Assembly (NCBI RefSeq): GCF_018917935.1
Contig: NZ_JAHLPN010000011.1
Span: forward strand, 40,066-104,065
Direction: 5' to 3'
DNA length: 64,000 nucleotides
From: Kineothrix sp. MSJ-39
Lineage (GTDB): Bacteria > Bacillota > Clostridia > Lachnospirales > Lachnospiraceae
Positions 26,522 to 35,702 of the stretch are shown here, in pieces. Both the position numbers and the translations under genes were made by a program. A model generated the notes under the pieces. The model made no database searches. It was not told where the DNA came from and saw only the letters and a list, made by a program, of their open reading frames with translations. How positions within the stretch are numbered: the stretch's first letter is position 1; each line of letters begins with the position of its first letter.

Positions 26522-26576
26522 TATAAACAGTATATAACAGTTGACAACAGTTATATACTGTTATATACTGTTTATA
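26522..26576 (+). promoter_or_regulatory. GntR promoter within a 19-bp-arm inverted repeat
   Basis: TTGACA (26541-26546), 17-bp spacer, TATACT (26564-26569). Two perfect 19-bp arms (26522-26540 and 26558-26576, core AACAG/CTGTT) flank the -35 and cover the -10. An inner palindrome AACAGT-TATAT-ACTGTT is also present. Strong candidate operator for the GntR regulator encoded 17 bp downstream. Confidence 0.85.
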
Positions 26577-26592
26577 CCGGAGGAAGTATTAT

Positions 26593-26964
26593 ATGCATAT
26601 GATTATCAATAACCAGTCAATGGTACCAATTTACGAACAGATCATGGAGCAGATCAAGAAAGCGATCGCTTCGGGTGAACTATCGGAAGGAAGTATGCTG
26701 CCTTCCGTCAGAGGGCTTGCAGCAGAGCTTAGGATCAGCGCACTGACAGTCAAAAAGGCTTATGACAGGCTGGAAGAAGAGGGACTTACCGTCACCGTGC
26801 ATGGCAAGGGGACCTTTGTTACAGAAACGAATCAGGAGCTTGTGAAAGAACAGCAGCGTATGACGGCAGAGCAGGAACTGCAGAAAGCAGTGGAAAAGGC
26901 ACTGCGCGGTGGTCTGACAAAGCAGGAACTTAGAGATCTGTTTGAAATGATAATGGAGGAGTAA
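26593..26964 (+). CDS. GntR family (YtrA-type) transcriptional regulator
   Basis: 123 residues, the short YtrA subfamily: winged HTH (VPIYEQIMEQIKKAIASGEL, LPSVRGLAAELRISALTVKKAY) plus a short helical dimerisation tail. It lies 1 bp before an ABC ATPase gene and heads a three-gene unit, the standard YtrA layout in which the regulator represses its own ABC exporter. GGAGG lies 9 bp before ATG 26593. Inducers of relatives include cell-wall antibiotics; unknown here. Confidence 0.93.
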   Translation: MHMIINNQSMVPIYEQIMEQIKKAIASGELSEGSMLPSVRGLAAELRISALTVKKAYDRLEEEGLTVTVHGKGTFVTETNQELVKEQQRMTAEQELQKAVEKALRGGLTKQELRDLFEMIMEE

Positions 26965-26965
26965 C

Positions 26966-27814
26966 ATGCTAAAACTTACAAATGTACATAAAAAGTATAA
27001 GGATTTTACCCTGGACTGCAGTATGGACCTGCTGCCGGGCAGGATCACCGGACTGATCGGCAGAAACGGAGCAGGCAAATCAACAACTTTTAAAGTGGCA
27101 CTGGGACTTGTCAGACCGGATGGCGGAGATGCAGAAGTGTTTGGTAAGCCTGTGGAAATGCTGACAGCGCAGGACAAACAGCGGATCGGCGTCGCATTTG
27201 CGGACGCAGGATTCAGCGAATATTTAACGATTACGGATATTGCACCGGTTCTTGCAGCGATGTATCCGTCAGTGACGGAAAAAGCGTTTTTGGAGCAGTG
27301 CAGCCGGATGGAACTGCCGCTTCAGAAAAAGATCAAGGAATTTTCGACAGGTATGCGTGCAAAGTTAAAAGTGCTGATTGCCCTTAACCATGAGGCGGAT
27401 CTGCTGATCCTAGATGAGCCGACAGTCGGACTGGATGTGGTAGCCAGAGAAGAAGTGCTTGCCATGATCAGGGAATATATGGCAGCGCATGAGCAGGCGG
27501 GAATCCTGATCAGTTCCCATATTGCTACGGATCTGGAAAGTCTTTGTGATGATCTGTATCTGATCTGTGACGGAAAGATCGTTCTGCATGAAGATACGGA
27601 TGTGCTTCTTTCCGCATATGCCCTTCTGAAAGTACCGGAGGATAGGTATCAGACACTGGATAAGCAGTACATTTTACGCAGTAAAAAGGAAAGCTACGGT
27701 TATGCGTGTCTGACGGACAAAAAACAGTATTACCGTGAAAACGAACCGGATCTGGTCATGGAAAACGGAAGTATCGATGAACTGATCCTGATGATGAACG
27801 GAGGCAGAGAATGA
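26966..27814 (+). CDS. ABC transporter ATP-binding protein
   Basis: 282 residues. Walker A GLIGRNGAGKST near residue 31, signature FSTGMRAKLKVL near 128 (LSGGQ variant, as in YtrB-like proteins), Walker B LLILDEPTVGLD near 150, and an H-loop SSH. It forms the exporter with the following permease and overlaps it by 4 bp. Confidence 0.94.
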   Translation: MLKLTNVHKKYKDFTLDCSMDLLPGRITGLIGRNGAGKSTTFKVALGLVRPDGGDAEVFGKPVEMLTAQDKQRIGVAFADAGFSEYLTITDIAPVLAAMYPSVTEKAFLEQCSRMELPLQKKIKEFSTGMRAKLKVLIALNHEADLLILDEPTVGLDVVAREEVLAMIREYMAAHEQAGILISSHIATDLESLCDDLYLICDGKIVLHEDTDVLLSAYALLKVPEDRYQTLDKQYILRSKKESYGYACLTDKKQYYRENEPDLVMENGSIDELILMMNGGRE

Positions 27815-28470
27815 AAGGATTATTGATAAAGGATTATAAATTGTTAATGCTGCAGAAAAGGACTTTTCTGCTAATGGTGCTCGTTGCAGTCTGTATGAAT
27901 TTTGCCATGCGGGAAAATGCATTATTTATTATCGGTTATCTCACGTTTTTTGCCGCACTTGTGGCAAATACAACCTTGTCTTATGACGAGTATGGAAACG
28001 GCGTTCTTTTCCTGCTGACACTGCCTGTTACAGGGAAAACGTATGTCAGAAGTAAATATGTGGGAAATCTGTTATTGCTCCTGACTTTCTGGCTTGCAAG
28101 TGCTGTACTGGAAGCAGTTTTGTATACAGTACAGGGCATGCAGTTTTTCACGACAGAGACGATGATAGGCATATGTTCCATTCTCCCATGTTCTCTTATT
28201 TTTGTAGATTTTATGATACCGCTTGTCCTTCGTTTCGGGCAGGAAAAAGGAAAGCTGGTATGGGCAGCGGTCGGTGGTCTGATTTTTGTGATAATAGCAG
28301 CTCTGAAAGCCCTGTCAGAAGCCGGCAGACTGGAAGCGTTGAAACAGCTGTTTGGTAAAATGGCACAGCACGGTGTGATAATGACAGTCTGCATTATTGT
28401 ACTGTCGTTGCTGGGGCTGGCTGTTTCCTATAGCTTTAGTGTAAAGGTCATGGAAAAGAAATCCTTCTAA
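27811..28470 (+). CDS. ABC-2 type permease
   Basis: 219 residues, about six hydrophobic spans (e.g. 20-40, 45-65, 85-110, 120-140, 150-168, 190-210). No ATPase motif. ATGA overlap with the ATPase gene indicates coupling. Substrate unknown; the YtrA-like regulator suggests export or defence at the membrane. Confidence 0.88.
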   Translation: MKGLLIKDYKLLMLQKRTFLLMVLVAVCMNFAMRENALFIIGYLTFFAALVANTTLSYDEYGNGVLFLLTLPVTGKTYVRSKYVGNLLLLLTFWLASAVLEAVLYTVQGMQFFTTETMIGICSILPCSLIFVDFMIPLVLRFGQEKGKLVWAAVGGLIFVIIAALKALSEAGRLEALKQLFGKMAQHGVIMTVCIIVLSLLGLAVSYSFSVKVMEKKSF

Positions 28471-28477
28471 AAAATAG

Positions 28478-28526
28478 TTGACATTTATATCGTAGTGCGA
28501 TATAGTGGTTATATCGAAGTGCGATA
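28478..28526 (+). promoter_or_regulatory. Promoter and paired operators of the second PadR gene
   Basis: TTGACA (28478-28483), 17 bp, TATAGT (28501-28506). Two palindromes TATCG-5 bp-CGATA at 28488-28502 and 28512-28526 (centres 24 bp apart) cover the spacer, -10 and start of transcription, fitting autorepression by PadR. Confidence 0.85.
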
Positions 28527-28561
28527 CATCGCAATGCAAAGTATCGAAGGAAAGGATTACT

Positions 28562-28879
28562 ATGGACGCACATATAAAAAAAGTATATGTTCCGATGACG
28601 GAAACAGGATTTTATATTTTACTGTGTCTGCGCCAGCCAGGCCATGGCTATGGAATCGTGCAGCAGGTGCGGAAGATGACAAACGAGGAACTGGTGCTGG
28701 CTCCCGGGACGATGTATGGCAGTCTTTCCAAGATGGAAAAGGACGGACTGATCCGGTGTATCGCCGAGGAAGAAAAGCGAAAGATCTATCAGATCACAGA
28801 CCTCGGAACAGAGGTCCTGGAACTGGAACTGAAACGGATCGAGCGGTTGTATCAGAATGCGAGGGAGGCATTATCATGA
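28562..28879 (+). CDS. PadR family transcriptional regulator
   Basis: 105 residues. Winged helix with TETGFYILLCLRQPGHGYGI, LAPGTMYGSLSKMEKDGLI and a short C-terminal helix, typical of PadR subfamily 2. AAAGGA precedes ATG 28562. Overlaps the next gene by 4 bp. It has a different operator type from the PadR at 5240. Confidence 0.92.
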   Translation: MDAHIKKVYVPMTETGFYILLCLRQPGHGYGIVQQVRKMTNEELVLAPGTMYGSLSKMEKDGLIRCIAEEEKRKIYQITDLGTEVLELELKRIERLYQNAREALS

Positions 28880-29427
28880 AAGAGAAGAAGACAGAATTCA
28901 AGATTTTTACAATATCACAGTATGAAAAGGAAGCAGCTTATCTGCGCAGAATGCGTCAGAGCGGCTGGAAGATCACAGCGATCAGATTCCCGGGCTTTTA
29001 CACCTTTGAAGCATGTGAGCCGGAGGATGTCGTTTATCAACTGGATTACAACAGAGACAGTGCAGCCAATAAAGAGGAATATGTACAGATGTTTGCAGAC
29101 TGTGGCTGGAACTATTTATTCGATTTTGTAGATTACAGCTATTTCTGCAAGCCTGCAGCAGCGTTTCAGGGGGCTGAGGAGAAAAGTATTTTCTGTGATG
29201 ATGCATCAAGACTGGATATGATGAAGCGGATCGCCCTTGGCAGACTGCTTCCGCTGTTTGTCATATTTACCGCTATTATACTTCCGCAATTCTGGATGCA
29301 CTTTTACACACTGGATACACATCCTGTGATGGGTATTATGTATATTGCATTATTTGTTTTATATTGTGTCATCTTTCTTGTTTATGGGATCCACTATTAT
29401 ACATTTAAGAAAAAGATAGGCAAATAG
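28876..29427 (+). CDS. DUF2812 domain membrane protein
   Basis: 183 residues. The N-terminal soluble DUF2812 part (FKIFTISQYEKEAAYLRRM, GWKI, YQLDYN, FADCGWNYLF) is followed by two membrane spans (about 120-140 and 150-172). DUF2812 genes regularly follow PadR regulators. Start 28876 overlaps the PadR stop (ATGA). Function unknown. Confidence 0.9.
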   Translation: MKEKKTEFKIFTISQYEKEAAYLRRMRQSGWKITAIRFPGFYTFEACEPEDVVYQLDYNRDSAANKEEYVQMFADCGWNYLFDFVDYSYFCKPAAAFQGAEEKSIFCDDASRLDMMKRIALGRLLPLFVIFTAIILPQFWMHFYTLDTHPVMGIMYIALFVLYCVIFLVYGIHYYTFKKKIGK

Positions 29428-29548
29428 GAGTAAAAAGCCTCTGTTCAATGCAGCCGATCAGGCGTATACTTGATATGGATGCAGATTTGTTTCACAAGTG
29501 AAATAAGAAGAAGCCATGCATAATGGCTGAAAACAGGAGGTAAACAAA

Positions 29549-29986
29549 ATGACGATCGAACAATTACAAAAAGATATGATGGCTGCCATGAAGGCACATG
29601 ACAAGGAAAGAAAGGATGCAATCTCTTCTCTGGTTTCCGCAGTCAAGAAAAATGCGATCGATGCAGGCTGCAGAGATGCAATCCCGGAAGATATGGTAAA
29701 CAGCACGATCTTAAAAGAGCTGAAAACCGTACAGGAGCAGATCGATACCTGCCCGAAGGACAGAACAGAACTGATCGCAGAGTACCAGAAGCGTCATGAT
29801 ATCATGCAGGAGTATGCACCGAAGCTTCTTTCCAAAGAAGAAGTACAGAAGATCGTGACAGAGCAGTTTGCAGAAGTACTTGCAACAAAAAATAAAGGTC
29901 AGATCATGAAGACTGTTATGCCGCATCTGAAAGGCAAAGCTGATGGTAAAGTGATCAACGAGGTTATCACGGAATTAACGAAATAA
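29549..29986 (+). CDS. yqeY: GatB/YqeY domain protein
   Basis: 145 residues, full YqeY length: MTIEQLQKDMMAAMKAHDKE, then a C-terminal KGQIMKTVMPHLKGKADGK. Related to the tail domain of GatB amidotransferase; may bind tRNA, role uncertain. AGGAGG precedes the ATG. It has its own ~120-bp upstream gap containing a small AGCCAT/ATGGCT hairpin. Confidence 0.92.
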   Translation: MTIEQLQKDMMAAMKAHDKERKDAISSLVSAVKKNAIDAGCRDAIPEDMVNSTILKELKTVQEQIDTCPKDRTELIAEYQKRHDIMQEYAPKLLSKEEVQKIVTEQFAEVLATKNKGQIMKTVMPHLKGKADGKVINEVITELTK

Positions 29987-29997
29987 GGATACTTACG

Positions 29998-31323
29998 ATG
30001 GATCTTACAAATGGATCGATTACAACAAAAATCATAAAATTTTCCCTGCCACTCATGTTAGGCAATCTGCTGCAGCAGATGTACAATATCGCCGACACAT
30101 GGGTGGTAGGTCGCGTTCTGGGAGCGGATGCGCTGGCAGCAGTCGGATCTTCTTATACACTGATGGTCTTTCTGACTTCTATCCTGCTGGGACTGTGTAT
30201 GGGAAGCGGTGTCGCGATCTCCATGCAATACGGAAAACGTGCGCAGGATAGCATGCGGCGGAGCGTTTTTATGTCCTTTCTGCTGATCCTGAGCATATCT
30301 GTGGTATTGAATGTCCTTGTATATGTGGGAATGGACGGCATTTTGTGGATCCTGCGGATCCCCGCAGAAGTAACAGGACTGATGAAGGATTATCTGCTGC
30401 TCATTTTTGCAGGAATTCTTGCAACTTTTCTGTATAATTATTGTGCGAATGTACTGCGGGCAGTCGGCAATTCCGTTGTACCACTTGTTTTCCTGGGCAT
30501 CTCCTCTGTTTTGAATGTGGGACTGGATCTGTTTTTTGTGATCTGTCTGCAGATGGGCGTGCAGGGAGCGGCTCTGGCAACGGTCATAGCGCAGTATGTT
30601 TCAGGGCTTGGCATTCTGGCATATACGTGCCTGCGGTTTCGCTGGCTCCTGCCGAAGCGGGAGGACTGCCACTGGGAAAAAGAAGGCTTGTTGTCTATCT
30701 GCAACCTGTCTTTTCTGACCTGCCTGCAACAGTCGATCATGAATTTTGGTATTCTGATGGTGCAGGGACTGGTAAACAGTTTCGGAACTGCTATTATGGC
30801 AGCATTTGCCGCAGCAGTGAAGATCGATTCTTTTGCCTACATGCCGGTGCAGGACTTCGGGAATGCATTTTCAACCTTTGTAGCACAAAATTACGGAGCG
30901 GGAAAAGATGACCGGATCCACAAGGGCGTAAAAAGCGCGGTACTGACATCTTCTCTGTTCTGTCTTTTTGTCAGCGGACTCGTCTTTCTGTTTGCGAAGG
31001 AACTGATGCAGATCTTTATCGATGCATCACAGACAGAGATCATCCGGGAAGGTGTCCGGTATTTGCGGATAGAAGGAAGCTGCTATATCGGGATCGGTAT
31101 CTTGTTCCTGCTGTACGGTTACTATCGGGCGATCAATAAACCACTTTTATCCGTGATCCTGACGATCGCTTCTCTCGGAACCCGTGTTCTTCTGGCGTAT
31201 ATTCTTTCTGCGATCCCGCAGATCGGCGTAACAGGCATCTGGGTTTCCGTTCCGATCGGATGGGCACTCGCGGATCTGATCGGCTTTGCAGCTATGCAAA
31301 AATATTCCTTGACCTTACAATAA
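29998..31323 (+). CDS. MATE family efflux transporter 1
   Basis: 441 residues with 12 predicted spans in two MatE halves; N-terminal FSLPLMLGNLLQQMYNIADTW (shown within residues 13-33) and GADALAAVGSSYTL are typical NorM/DinF-type. Cation-coupled multidrug export in the cytoplasmic membrane; substrate unknown. Starts 11 bp after yqeY and lies before a second MATE gene. Confidence 0.93.
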   Translation: MDLTNGSITTKIIKFSLPLMLGNLLQQMYNIADTWVVGRVLGADALAAVGSSYTLMVFLTSILLGLCMGSGVAISMQYGKRAQDSMRRSVFMSFLLILSISVVLNVLVYVGMDGILWILRIPAEVTGLMKDYLLLIFAGILATFLYNYCANVLRAVGNSVVPLVFLGISSVLNVGLDLFFVICLQMGVQGAALATVIAQYVSGLGILAYTCLRFRWLLPKREDCHWEKEGLLSICNLSFLTCLQQSIMNFGILMVQGLVNSFGTAIMAAFAAAVKIDSFAYMPVQDFGNAFSTFVAQNYGAGKDDRIHKGVKSAVLTSSLFCLFVSGLVFLFAKELMQIFIDASQTEIIREGVRYLRIEGSCYIGIGILFLLYGYYRAINKPLLSVILTIASLGTRVLLAYILSAIPQIGVTGIWVSVPIGWALADLIGFAAMQKYSLTLQ

Positions 31324-31333
31324 TTGTAAGGTT
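31310..31333 (+). terminator. Hairpin over the MATE 1 stop codon
   Basis: Arms CCTTACAAT and ATTGTAAGG with minimal loop, followed by TTTAAT. Weak terminator or processing site. Confidence 0.4.
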
Positions 31334-31358
31334 TAATATTCGTGTGGGAGGAATAAAG

Positions 31359-32711
31359 ATGAAAAAAGATCTAACCACAGGAAATGTATTTCAGACAATT
31401 TTATATTTTGCACTGCCATACCTGCTGTCGTATTTTCTGCAGACATTATACGGAATGGCAGATCTGTATATTATCGGACGGTTTAACGGTGTGGCAGCAA
31501 CGACGGCTGTATCGATCGGCAGTCAGGTGATGCATATGCTGACGGTCATCATCGTCGGACTTGCCATGGGAACAACGGTAGCGGTGGGTCGTGCCATTGG
31601 AGCGAAAAAAACGGATGAAGCAGCGCTGGCGATCGGCAATACGGTGACACTGTTTATGATCGTTTCTGTTGTATTTACCCTTGGTTTACTGCTTCTGTTA
31701 AAACCTATCGTTGTGCTGATCAGTACGCCGCAGGAAGCGGTGCAGGGAACGATACAGTATTTGTTTGTCTGCTTTATCGGGATTCCGTTTATTACAGCCT
31801 ATAACATCATCAGCTCAATCTTCCGCGGGCTCGGAGATTCCAAAAGCCCGATGTATTTCGTTGCGGTCGCGTGCGTGGCAAATATCGGACTGGATTATCT
31901 GTTTATCGGTGCCATGTCCATGGGACCTGTCGGAGCGGCACTTGGTACGACATTGGCACAGACATTGAGTGTCGTGATCTCGCTTGCAGCGATTCGCAGA
32001 AAGCAGATCGGTGTTCATCTGACAAAGAAGGATTTCAAGCCGCAGATGTCTGTCATGAAAATGCTGCTTGCTATCGGCGTTCCGGTCGCGCTGCAGGACG
32101 GTTTTATCCAGGTGGCATTTATCGTTATCACGATCATTGCAAACCAGCGTGGCTTAAATCCGGCGGCAGCGGTCGGTATTGTTGAGAAATTTATCAGCGC
32201 GGCATTTATCGTACCGTCTTCGATGCTGGCAACGGTATCGGCACTTGCAGCGCAGAATATTGGTGCGGACAAGCATGACAGGGCAGCAAAGACGTTGTAT
32301 ACGGCAATGCTGATAACAAGCGTATACGGCATTTTGATTGGGCTTGTGACAGAAGCGGCAGCAGAGTATATTCTGGGATTTTTCACAAAGGATGCAGTCG
32401 TGATCGTACTGGGCAGTCAATATCTGCGTGCTTATATCTGGGATGCTTTTCTGGCAGGGTTCCAGTTCTGCTTTACCGGTTATTTCTGTGCTTACGGACT
32501 GTCCTATATTGGGTTTATCCACAATGTGCTTGCGATTGTACTGGTGCGTATTCCCGGGGCATATTTTACCTCAAAGTGGTTCCCTGATACGCTGTTCCCT
32601 ATGGGACTGGCAGCACCGGCGGGGTCGCTTTTATCTACACTCATCTGTATTGTGTTCTTTATCCGGCTGAAGAAAAGGAAGATCATTTATGGAAGAAACG
32701 AAGCTGTTTAA
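31359..32711 (+). CDS. MATE family efflux transporter 2
   Basis: 450 residues, 12 spans; MKKDLTTGNVFQTILYFALP and LQTLYGMADLYIIGRF resemble MATE 1, so the pair may come from an old duplication. GGGAGGA precedes ATG 31359; an in-frame ATG at 31260 lies inside MATE 1. Its end overlaps the MerR gene by 23 bp, suggesting that the regulator controls this transporter. Confidence 0.93.
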   Translation: MKKDLTTGNVFQTILYFALPYLLSYFLQTLYGMADLYIIGRFNGVAATTAVSIGSQVMHMLTVIIVGLAMGTTVAVGRAIGAKKTDEAALAIGNTVTLFMIVSVVFTLGLLLLLKPIVVLISTPQEAVQGTIQYLFVCFIGIPFITAYNIISSIFRGLGDSKSPMYFVAVACVANIGLDYLFIGAMSMGPVGAALGTTLAQTLSVVISLAAIRRKQIGVHLTKKDFKPQMSVMKMLLAIGVPVALQDGFIQVAFIVITIIANQRGLNPAAAVGIVEKFISAAFIVPSSMLATVSALAAQNIGADKHDRAAKTLYTAMLITSVYGILIGLVTEAAAEYILGFFTKDAVVIVLGSQYLRAYIWDAFLAGFQFCFTGYFCAYGLSYIGFIHNVLAIVLVRIPGAYFTSKWFPDTLFPMGLAAPAGSLLSTLICIVFFIRLKKRKIIYGRNEAV

Positions 32712-33528
32712 AATCGGAGAAGTGGCAAAAATGCTGCATGTCAGTATGGGCACCCTGCGCCACTACGAGCAGGCGGGCTTACTGACACCGGAATATGTGG
32801 ACAAGAAAACAGGCTACCGGTATTACGGGGCAAGACAGCTTGAGGTTTTAAACACGATCCGGTATCTGCGTGTGCTGGATATGCCATTGCCTCAGATTGC
32901 AGATTTTCTGCAAAACAGGGACGTGGAGGTCATGCGGGAAAAACTGCTCTGGCAAAAGGAGATGATCCGGGAAAAGAAACGGGAGCTGGAGCTTGCAGAG
33001 CGCAAGATCGATCACCGGCTGGAGCGTTTAAACGAAGCGGTGCAGGCAACGCTGGAAGAGATCACGACAGATCGGATACCGGCGGGCAGACTTGTCTGGA
33101 TCCGGGATAAGCTGCAGCTAAGTTCTTATCTGGATCTGGAATATTCGATCCGCAGACTGGAAGAAAATCAGAAGGAAACGCTCGTCTTTTTGGGAAAAGT
33201 CGGTGTAGGGATCACAAAAGAAAGCCTCGCAAAAGGCAGATTTTCAGATTATGAGCTGGTATTTCTGCTGCTGGATGAGGAAGATGTCTATGAAGGGGAA
33301 ACGGAAACATTCCCCGAAATGGATTGTGTGATGATGCGGTTTCGAGGGAGCCATAAGGAAGCACCGGCTCACTATGAGAAGCTGCTTGCTTATATGAAAG
33401 AGAATAAGCTGGAAGCAACCGGTTTTTCCCGGGAGATCACGCTGATCGATAATGGACTGACGGATGATCCTGAAAAGTTTGTCACTGAGATCAGGATACC
33501 CGTCAGAAATACCGGCAATGCAGGATAG
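32689..33528 (+). CDS. MerR family regulator with GyrI-like effector domain
   Basis: 279 residues. N-terminal MerR HTH (FKIGEVAKMLHVSMGTLRHY, TGYRYYGARQLEVLNTIRYL), a coiled-coil dimer helix (about 90-120) and a C-terminal effector-binding part (from ~125) as in BltR/BmrR-type drug sensors. Overlap with MATE 2 supports control of multidrug export. AAGGAAG precedes the ATG. Confidence 0.92.
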   Translation: MEETKLFKIGEVAKMLHVSMGTLRHYEQAGLLTPEYVDKKTGYRYYGARQLEVLNTIRYLRVLDMPLPQIADFLQNRDVEVMREKLLWQKEMIREKKRELELAERKIDHRLERLNEAVQATLEEITTDRIPAGRLVWIRDKLQLSSYLDLEYSIRRLEENQKETLVFLGKVGVGITKESLAKGRFSDYELVFLLLDEEDVYEGETETFPEMDCVMMRFRGSHKEAPAHYEKLLAYMKENKLEATGFSREITLIDNGLTDDPEKFVTEIRIPVRNTGNAG

Positions 33529-33543
33529 ACCTAAGCTGCTTTT

Positions 33544-34521
33544 TTATCTGATATCATCGGAATGATAATGCAGGTAGCCATTCCACATATATTGCCCCAT
33601 ATAGGTATCATATAGAGCCGCCGGATTTTGTGTATAATGGCAATGGTAATTGTTTTCTAAAAGCATCCAGATGTTTCTGGAATGTTGGGAATACATTGCC
33701 GGGTAGCTTTTGGTCAGATCTCTTTTGATAATATAGGCTGGGTAGTCAAAATATTTCAAAAAGGATTCTTCAGAGATAGGATGTCCTGTTTGCTCATGGA
33801 TATAGGCAAGAAGTTTTCCACGATATTGTCCATATGTGCGCAAAGCATCAGCAGTGCAGTTTATCCCCTTGTCACCAAATGATTCAATCAGTTGTCGAGA
33901 CAGGAAAAAGTACAGCAGAGAATAGATTGTGTTCATGACATATAGCCCATCATCATAATGCCACTCTAGTGTTTTTACATTTTGAAATGGACAGGAGATA
34001 GCATGGGTTGGATTTTCAATCCATTTGGTGATAAAGGAGCATTTTTCATCTCCTTGTACTATAATCTTAGGAAGTGTCATTTCCATGTGAGTGTTATAGC
34101 CCTGCCACATGGCGGGATGAAAATTATCACAGTAGATTTTTCCAATTGGTGAACATTCTTGAAGGGGAATATCATCCAACCATTTCCATATATTACTGAA
34201 ATGACAGGCATAAAATTCTTCTTCTGCAGTGTGTTTATCTAAATGAATATATTTTTGTTTCGTTCTTGGATCACGTGGTAGATCGTAATGACCATAAAAA
34301 TTTTCAACATTTCGTTCAAGCCCATGGCTTTCCTGCTCTATTGCCAGCAGACCACCTCTATAGTGACCGTATTCCTTACATGCATCTGCAATACTTTGTT
34401 TTCCTTCTGTACCAAAGCAGATAACGGCTTGTTTGGTTATAAAGTAAAACATTAGGATGTATAAGTTTTCCATAATACTTACCTGATCGGTATAATTCCA
34501 ATCCATATCTTTTATTTTCAT
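33544..34521 (-). CDS. ATC-hydrolase-like protein, paralogue 2
   Basis: 325 residues; resembles the L-2-amino-thiazoline-4-carboxylate hydrolase family (PF14196 type). The module is repeated twice: CFGTEGKQSIADACKEYGHY-RG near residues 35-58 and ESFGDKGINCTADALRTYGQ-YRG near 210-233. No signal or membrane segment. ATG 34521 is chosen since GGAGA lies upstream; upstream codons extend into the neighbouring gene. Lies 10 bp behind its paralogue on the minus strand. ATC hydrolases open a thiazoline ring; whether this member does is unproven. Catalytic residues are not assigned. Confidence 0.75.
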   Translation of the reverse strand: MKIKDMDWNYTDQVSIMENLYILMFYFITKQAVICFGTEGKQSIADACKEYGHYRGGLLAIEQESHGLERNVENFYGHYDLPRDPRTKQKYIHLDKHTAEEEFYACHFSNIWKWLDDIPLQECSPIGKIYCDNFHPAMWQGYNTHMEMTLPKIIVQGDEKCSFITKWIENPTHAISCPFQNVKTLEWHYDDGLYVMNTIYSLLYFFLSRQLIESFGDKGINCTADALRTYGQYRGKLLAYIHEQTGHPISEESFLKYFDYPAYIIKRDLTKSYPAMYSQHSRNIWMLLENNYHCHYTQNPAALYDTYMGQYMWNGYLHYHSDDIR

Positions 34522-34531
34522 AAAATCTCCT

Positions 34532-35530
34532 TTATTTCTCCTGTGTTTTGAGGAACATAATTTTGTTGAAATGATCTGTTGATGTAGTATTGACCTTAAA
34601 TGGGATACCGTAACCATTTAATAAAGCATTATAGATGGTTTCATAATATATATTTCCTACATTCCAGGCATCATATGTATCAAACATTTCAGCGAGCGGA
34701 TCGCGGATTATATGGAGACATATTGTATCCATAGTTTTTGTTTTTTCCATTTTATATCTAGGATCAAGAAAAATATCACCTTGTTCTAAAAAGTTTGTAA
34801 GTGTAAAAGGAATACTTTCGCGCCGATGCAATTCACGCATACGTTCTCCACGATGAAATCCAAAACGATAGATTGCTTCTTTTAGCGTTTTTTCATCAAG
34901 ATCTTCTAATATTGCTTTCCCCATATGAATTAACATGAGACCGAAGATTGTATGTATAGAAGCAATCAGATTACCTTCAAAATCATCCCATGACTGTAAC
35001 TGATAAGGAGCAAGAGGGTAAGGTTTCTGGTTACATTTTCTACAATAGATATAGAAACGACAACAATCTCCACCATTTGTCAGTGTTTCACAGAGATTGA
35101 CCTGCATGGCCGGATCATATCCACCATAAATACGATGGTGTACTTCCTCACAAAAAATAAAGCCAATCTTATGACCATCTGGTAAACAGCCCCACATATC
35201 AGCATCTGGACAACATGTATAGATCATTTTATCAGATTCCTCAGACAACTCTGTTTTAATTTTTGAAGGATCAAATCTGGGATCATTCATTAAATCATAG
35301 TGTTCAGACATGGAAATGAGATTGGCTGGAAGTCCCAAAGAGTCTGTAATACCGCGCATACGAACGCCTCTTGCCTGTCCATAGTCACGTACCCCGTGCC
35401 GGGCAGCAGCTTCACCTTTTTCACCACATAGGTCAATACAAGTTTTGGTAAGAAAATAAAATAATCCTACCCAATAAAATTGCTGTTTTTCTGCCGGATC
35501 TTTTTCGATATATTGTGTTTCAGAAATCAT
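34532..35530 (-). CDS. ATC-hydrolase-like protein, paralogue 1
   Basis: 332 residues, same two-module plan as its neighbour: CGEKGEAAARHGVRDYGQAR-G near residues 36-56 and EKTLKEAIYRFGFHRGER near 220-240. Contains a Cys-rich middle (CCRFYIYCRKCNQK near 157-170) that could bind metal. AAGGAGG precedes the ATG, with a -10 TATAAT only ~25 bp upstream. First gene of a two-gene minus-strand unit, divergent from the aminotransferase operon. Family assignment to PF14196-like proteins is from motif memory. Confidence 0.77.
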   Translation of the reverse strand: MISETQYIEKDPAEKQQFYWVGLFYFLTKTCIDLCGEKGEAAARHGVRDYGQARGVRMRGITDSLGLPANLISMSEHYDLMNDPRFDPSKIKTELSEESDKMIYTCCPDADMWGCLPDGHKIGFIFCEEVHHRIYGGYDPAMQVNLCETLTNGGDCCRFYIYCRKCNQKPYPLAPYQLQSWDDFEGNLIASIHTIFGLMLIHMGKAILEDLDEKTLKEAIYRFGFHRGERMRELHRRESIPFTLTNFLEQGDIFLDPRYKMEKTKTMDTICLHIIRDPLAEMFDTYDAWNVGNIYYETIYNALLNGYGIPFKVNTTSTDHFNKIMFLKTQEK

Positions 35531-35552
35531 GATATCAACCTCCTTTTTACGT

Positions 35553-35589
35553 ATTATAGGAGCCGGAATGAAAAAATAATTGTAAAAAA
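35553..35589 (-). promoter_or_regulatory. Promoter of the ATC-hydrolase-like pair with TTTTTTACAAT box
   Basis: On the minus strand TATAAT (35558-35553) lacks a consensus -35, but TTTTTTACAAT (35589-35579) ends 20 bp upstream; its TTTACA is 22 bp from the -10. The same box and spacing precede the ABC importer at 41396, so both may be activated by one regulator. Confidence 0.5.
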
Positions 35590-35641
35590 TGAACTAGGAA
35601 TGGCTATAAATTTTATTTATAAGGTTATAATTGAAAAAAAT

Positions 35642-35670
35642 TTGAAGTGAAAAAAAATATGTGATAATAT
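35642..35670 (+). promoter_or_regulatory. Promoter of the aminotransferase operon
   Basis: TTGAAG (35642-35647), 17-bp spacer, TAATAT (35665-35670). Transcript would begin near 35677 and include a leader terminator. Confidence 0.6.
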
Positions 35671-35702
35671 ACGGAAAAATTAAAAAATTTGTCAAGATAA
35701 AG

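Noticed and set aside
28495..28875. Upstream extension of the DUF2812 frame
   Set aside because: It runs in another frame through the PadR gene and its promoter; the ATGA overlap at 28876 is the natural start.
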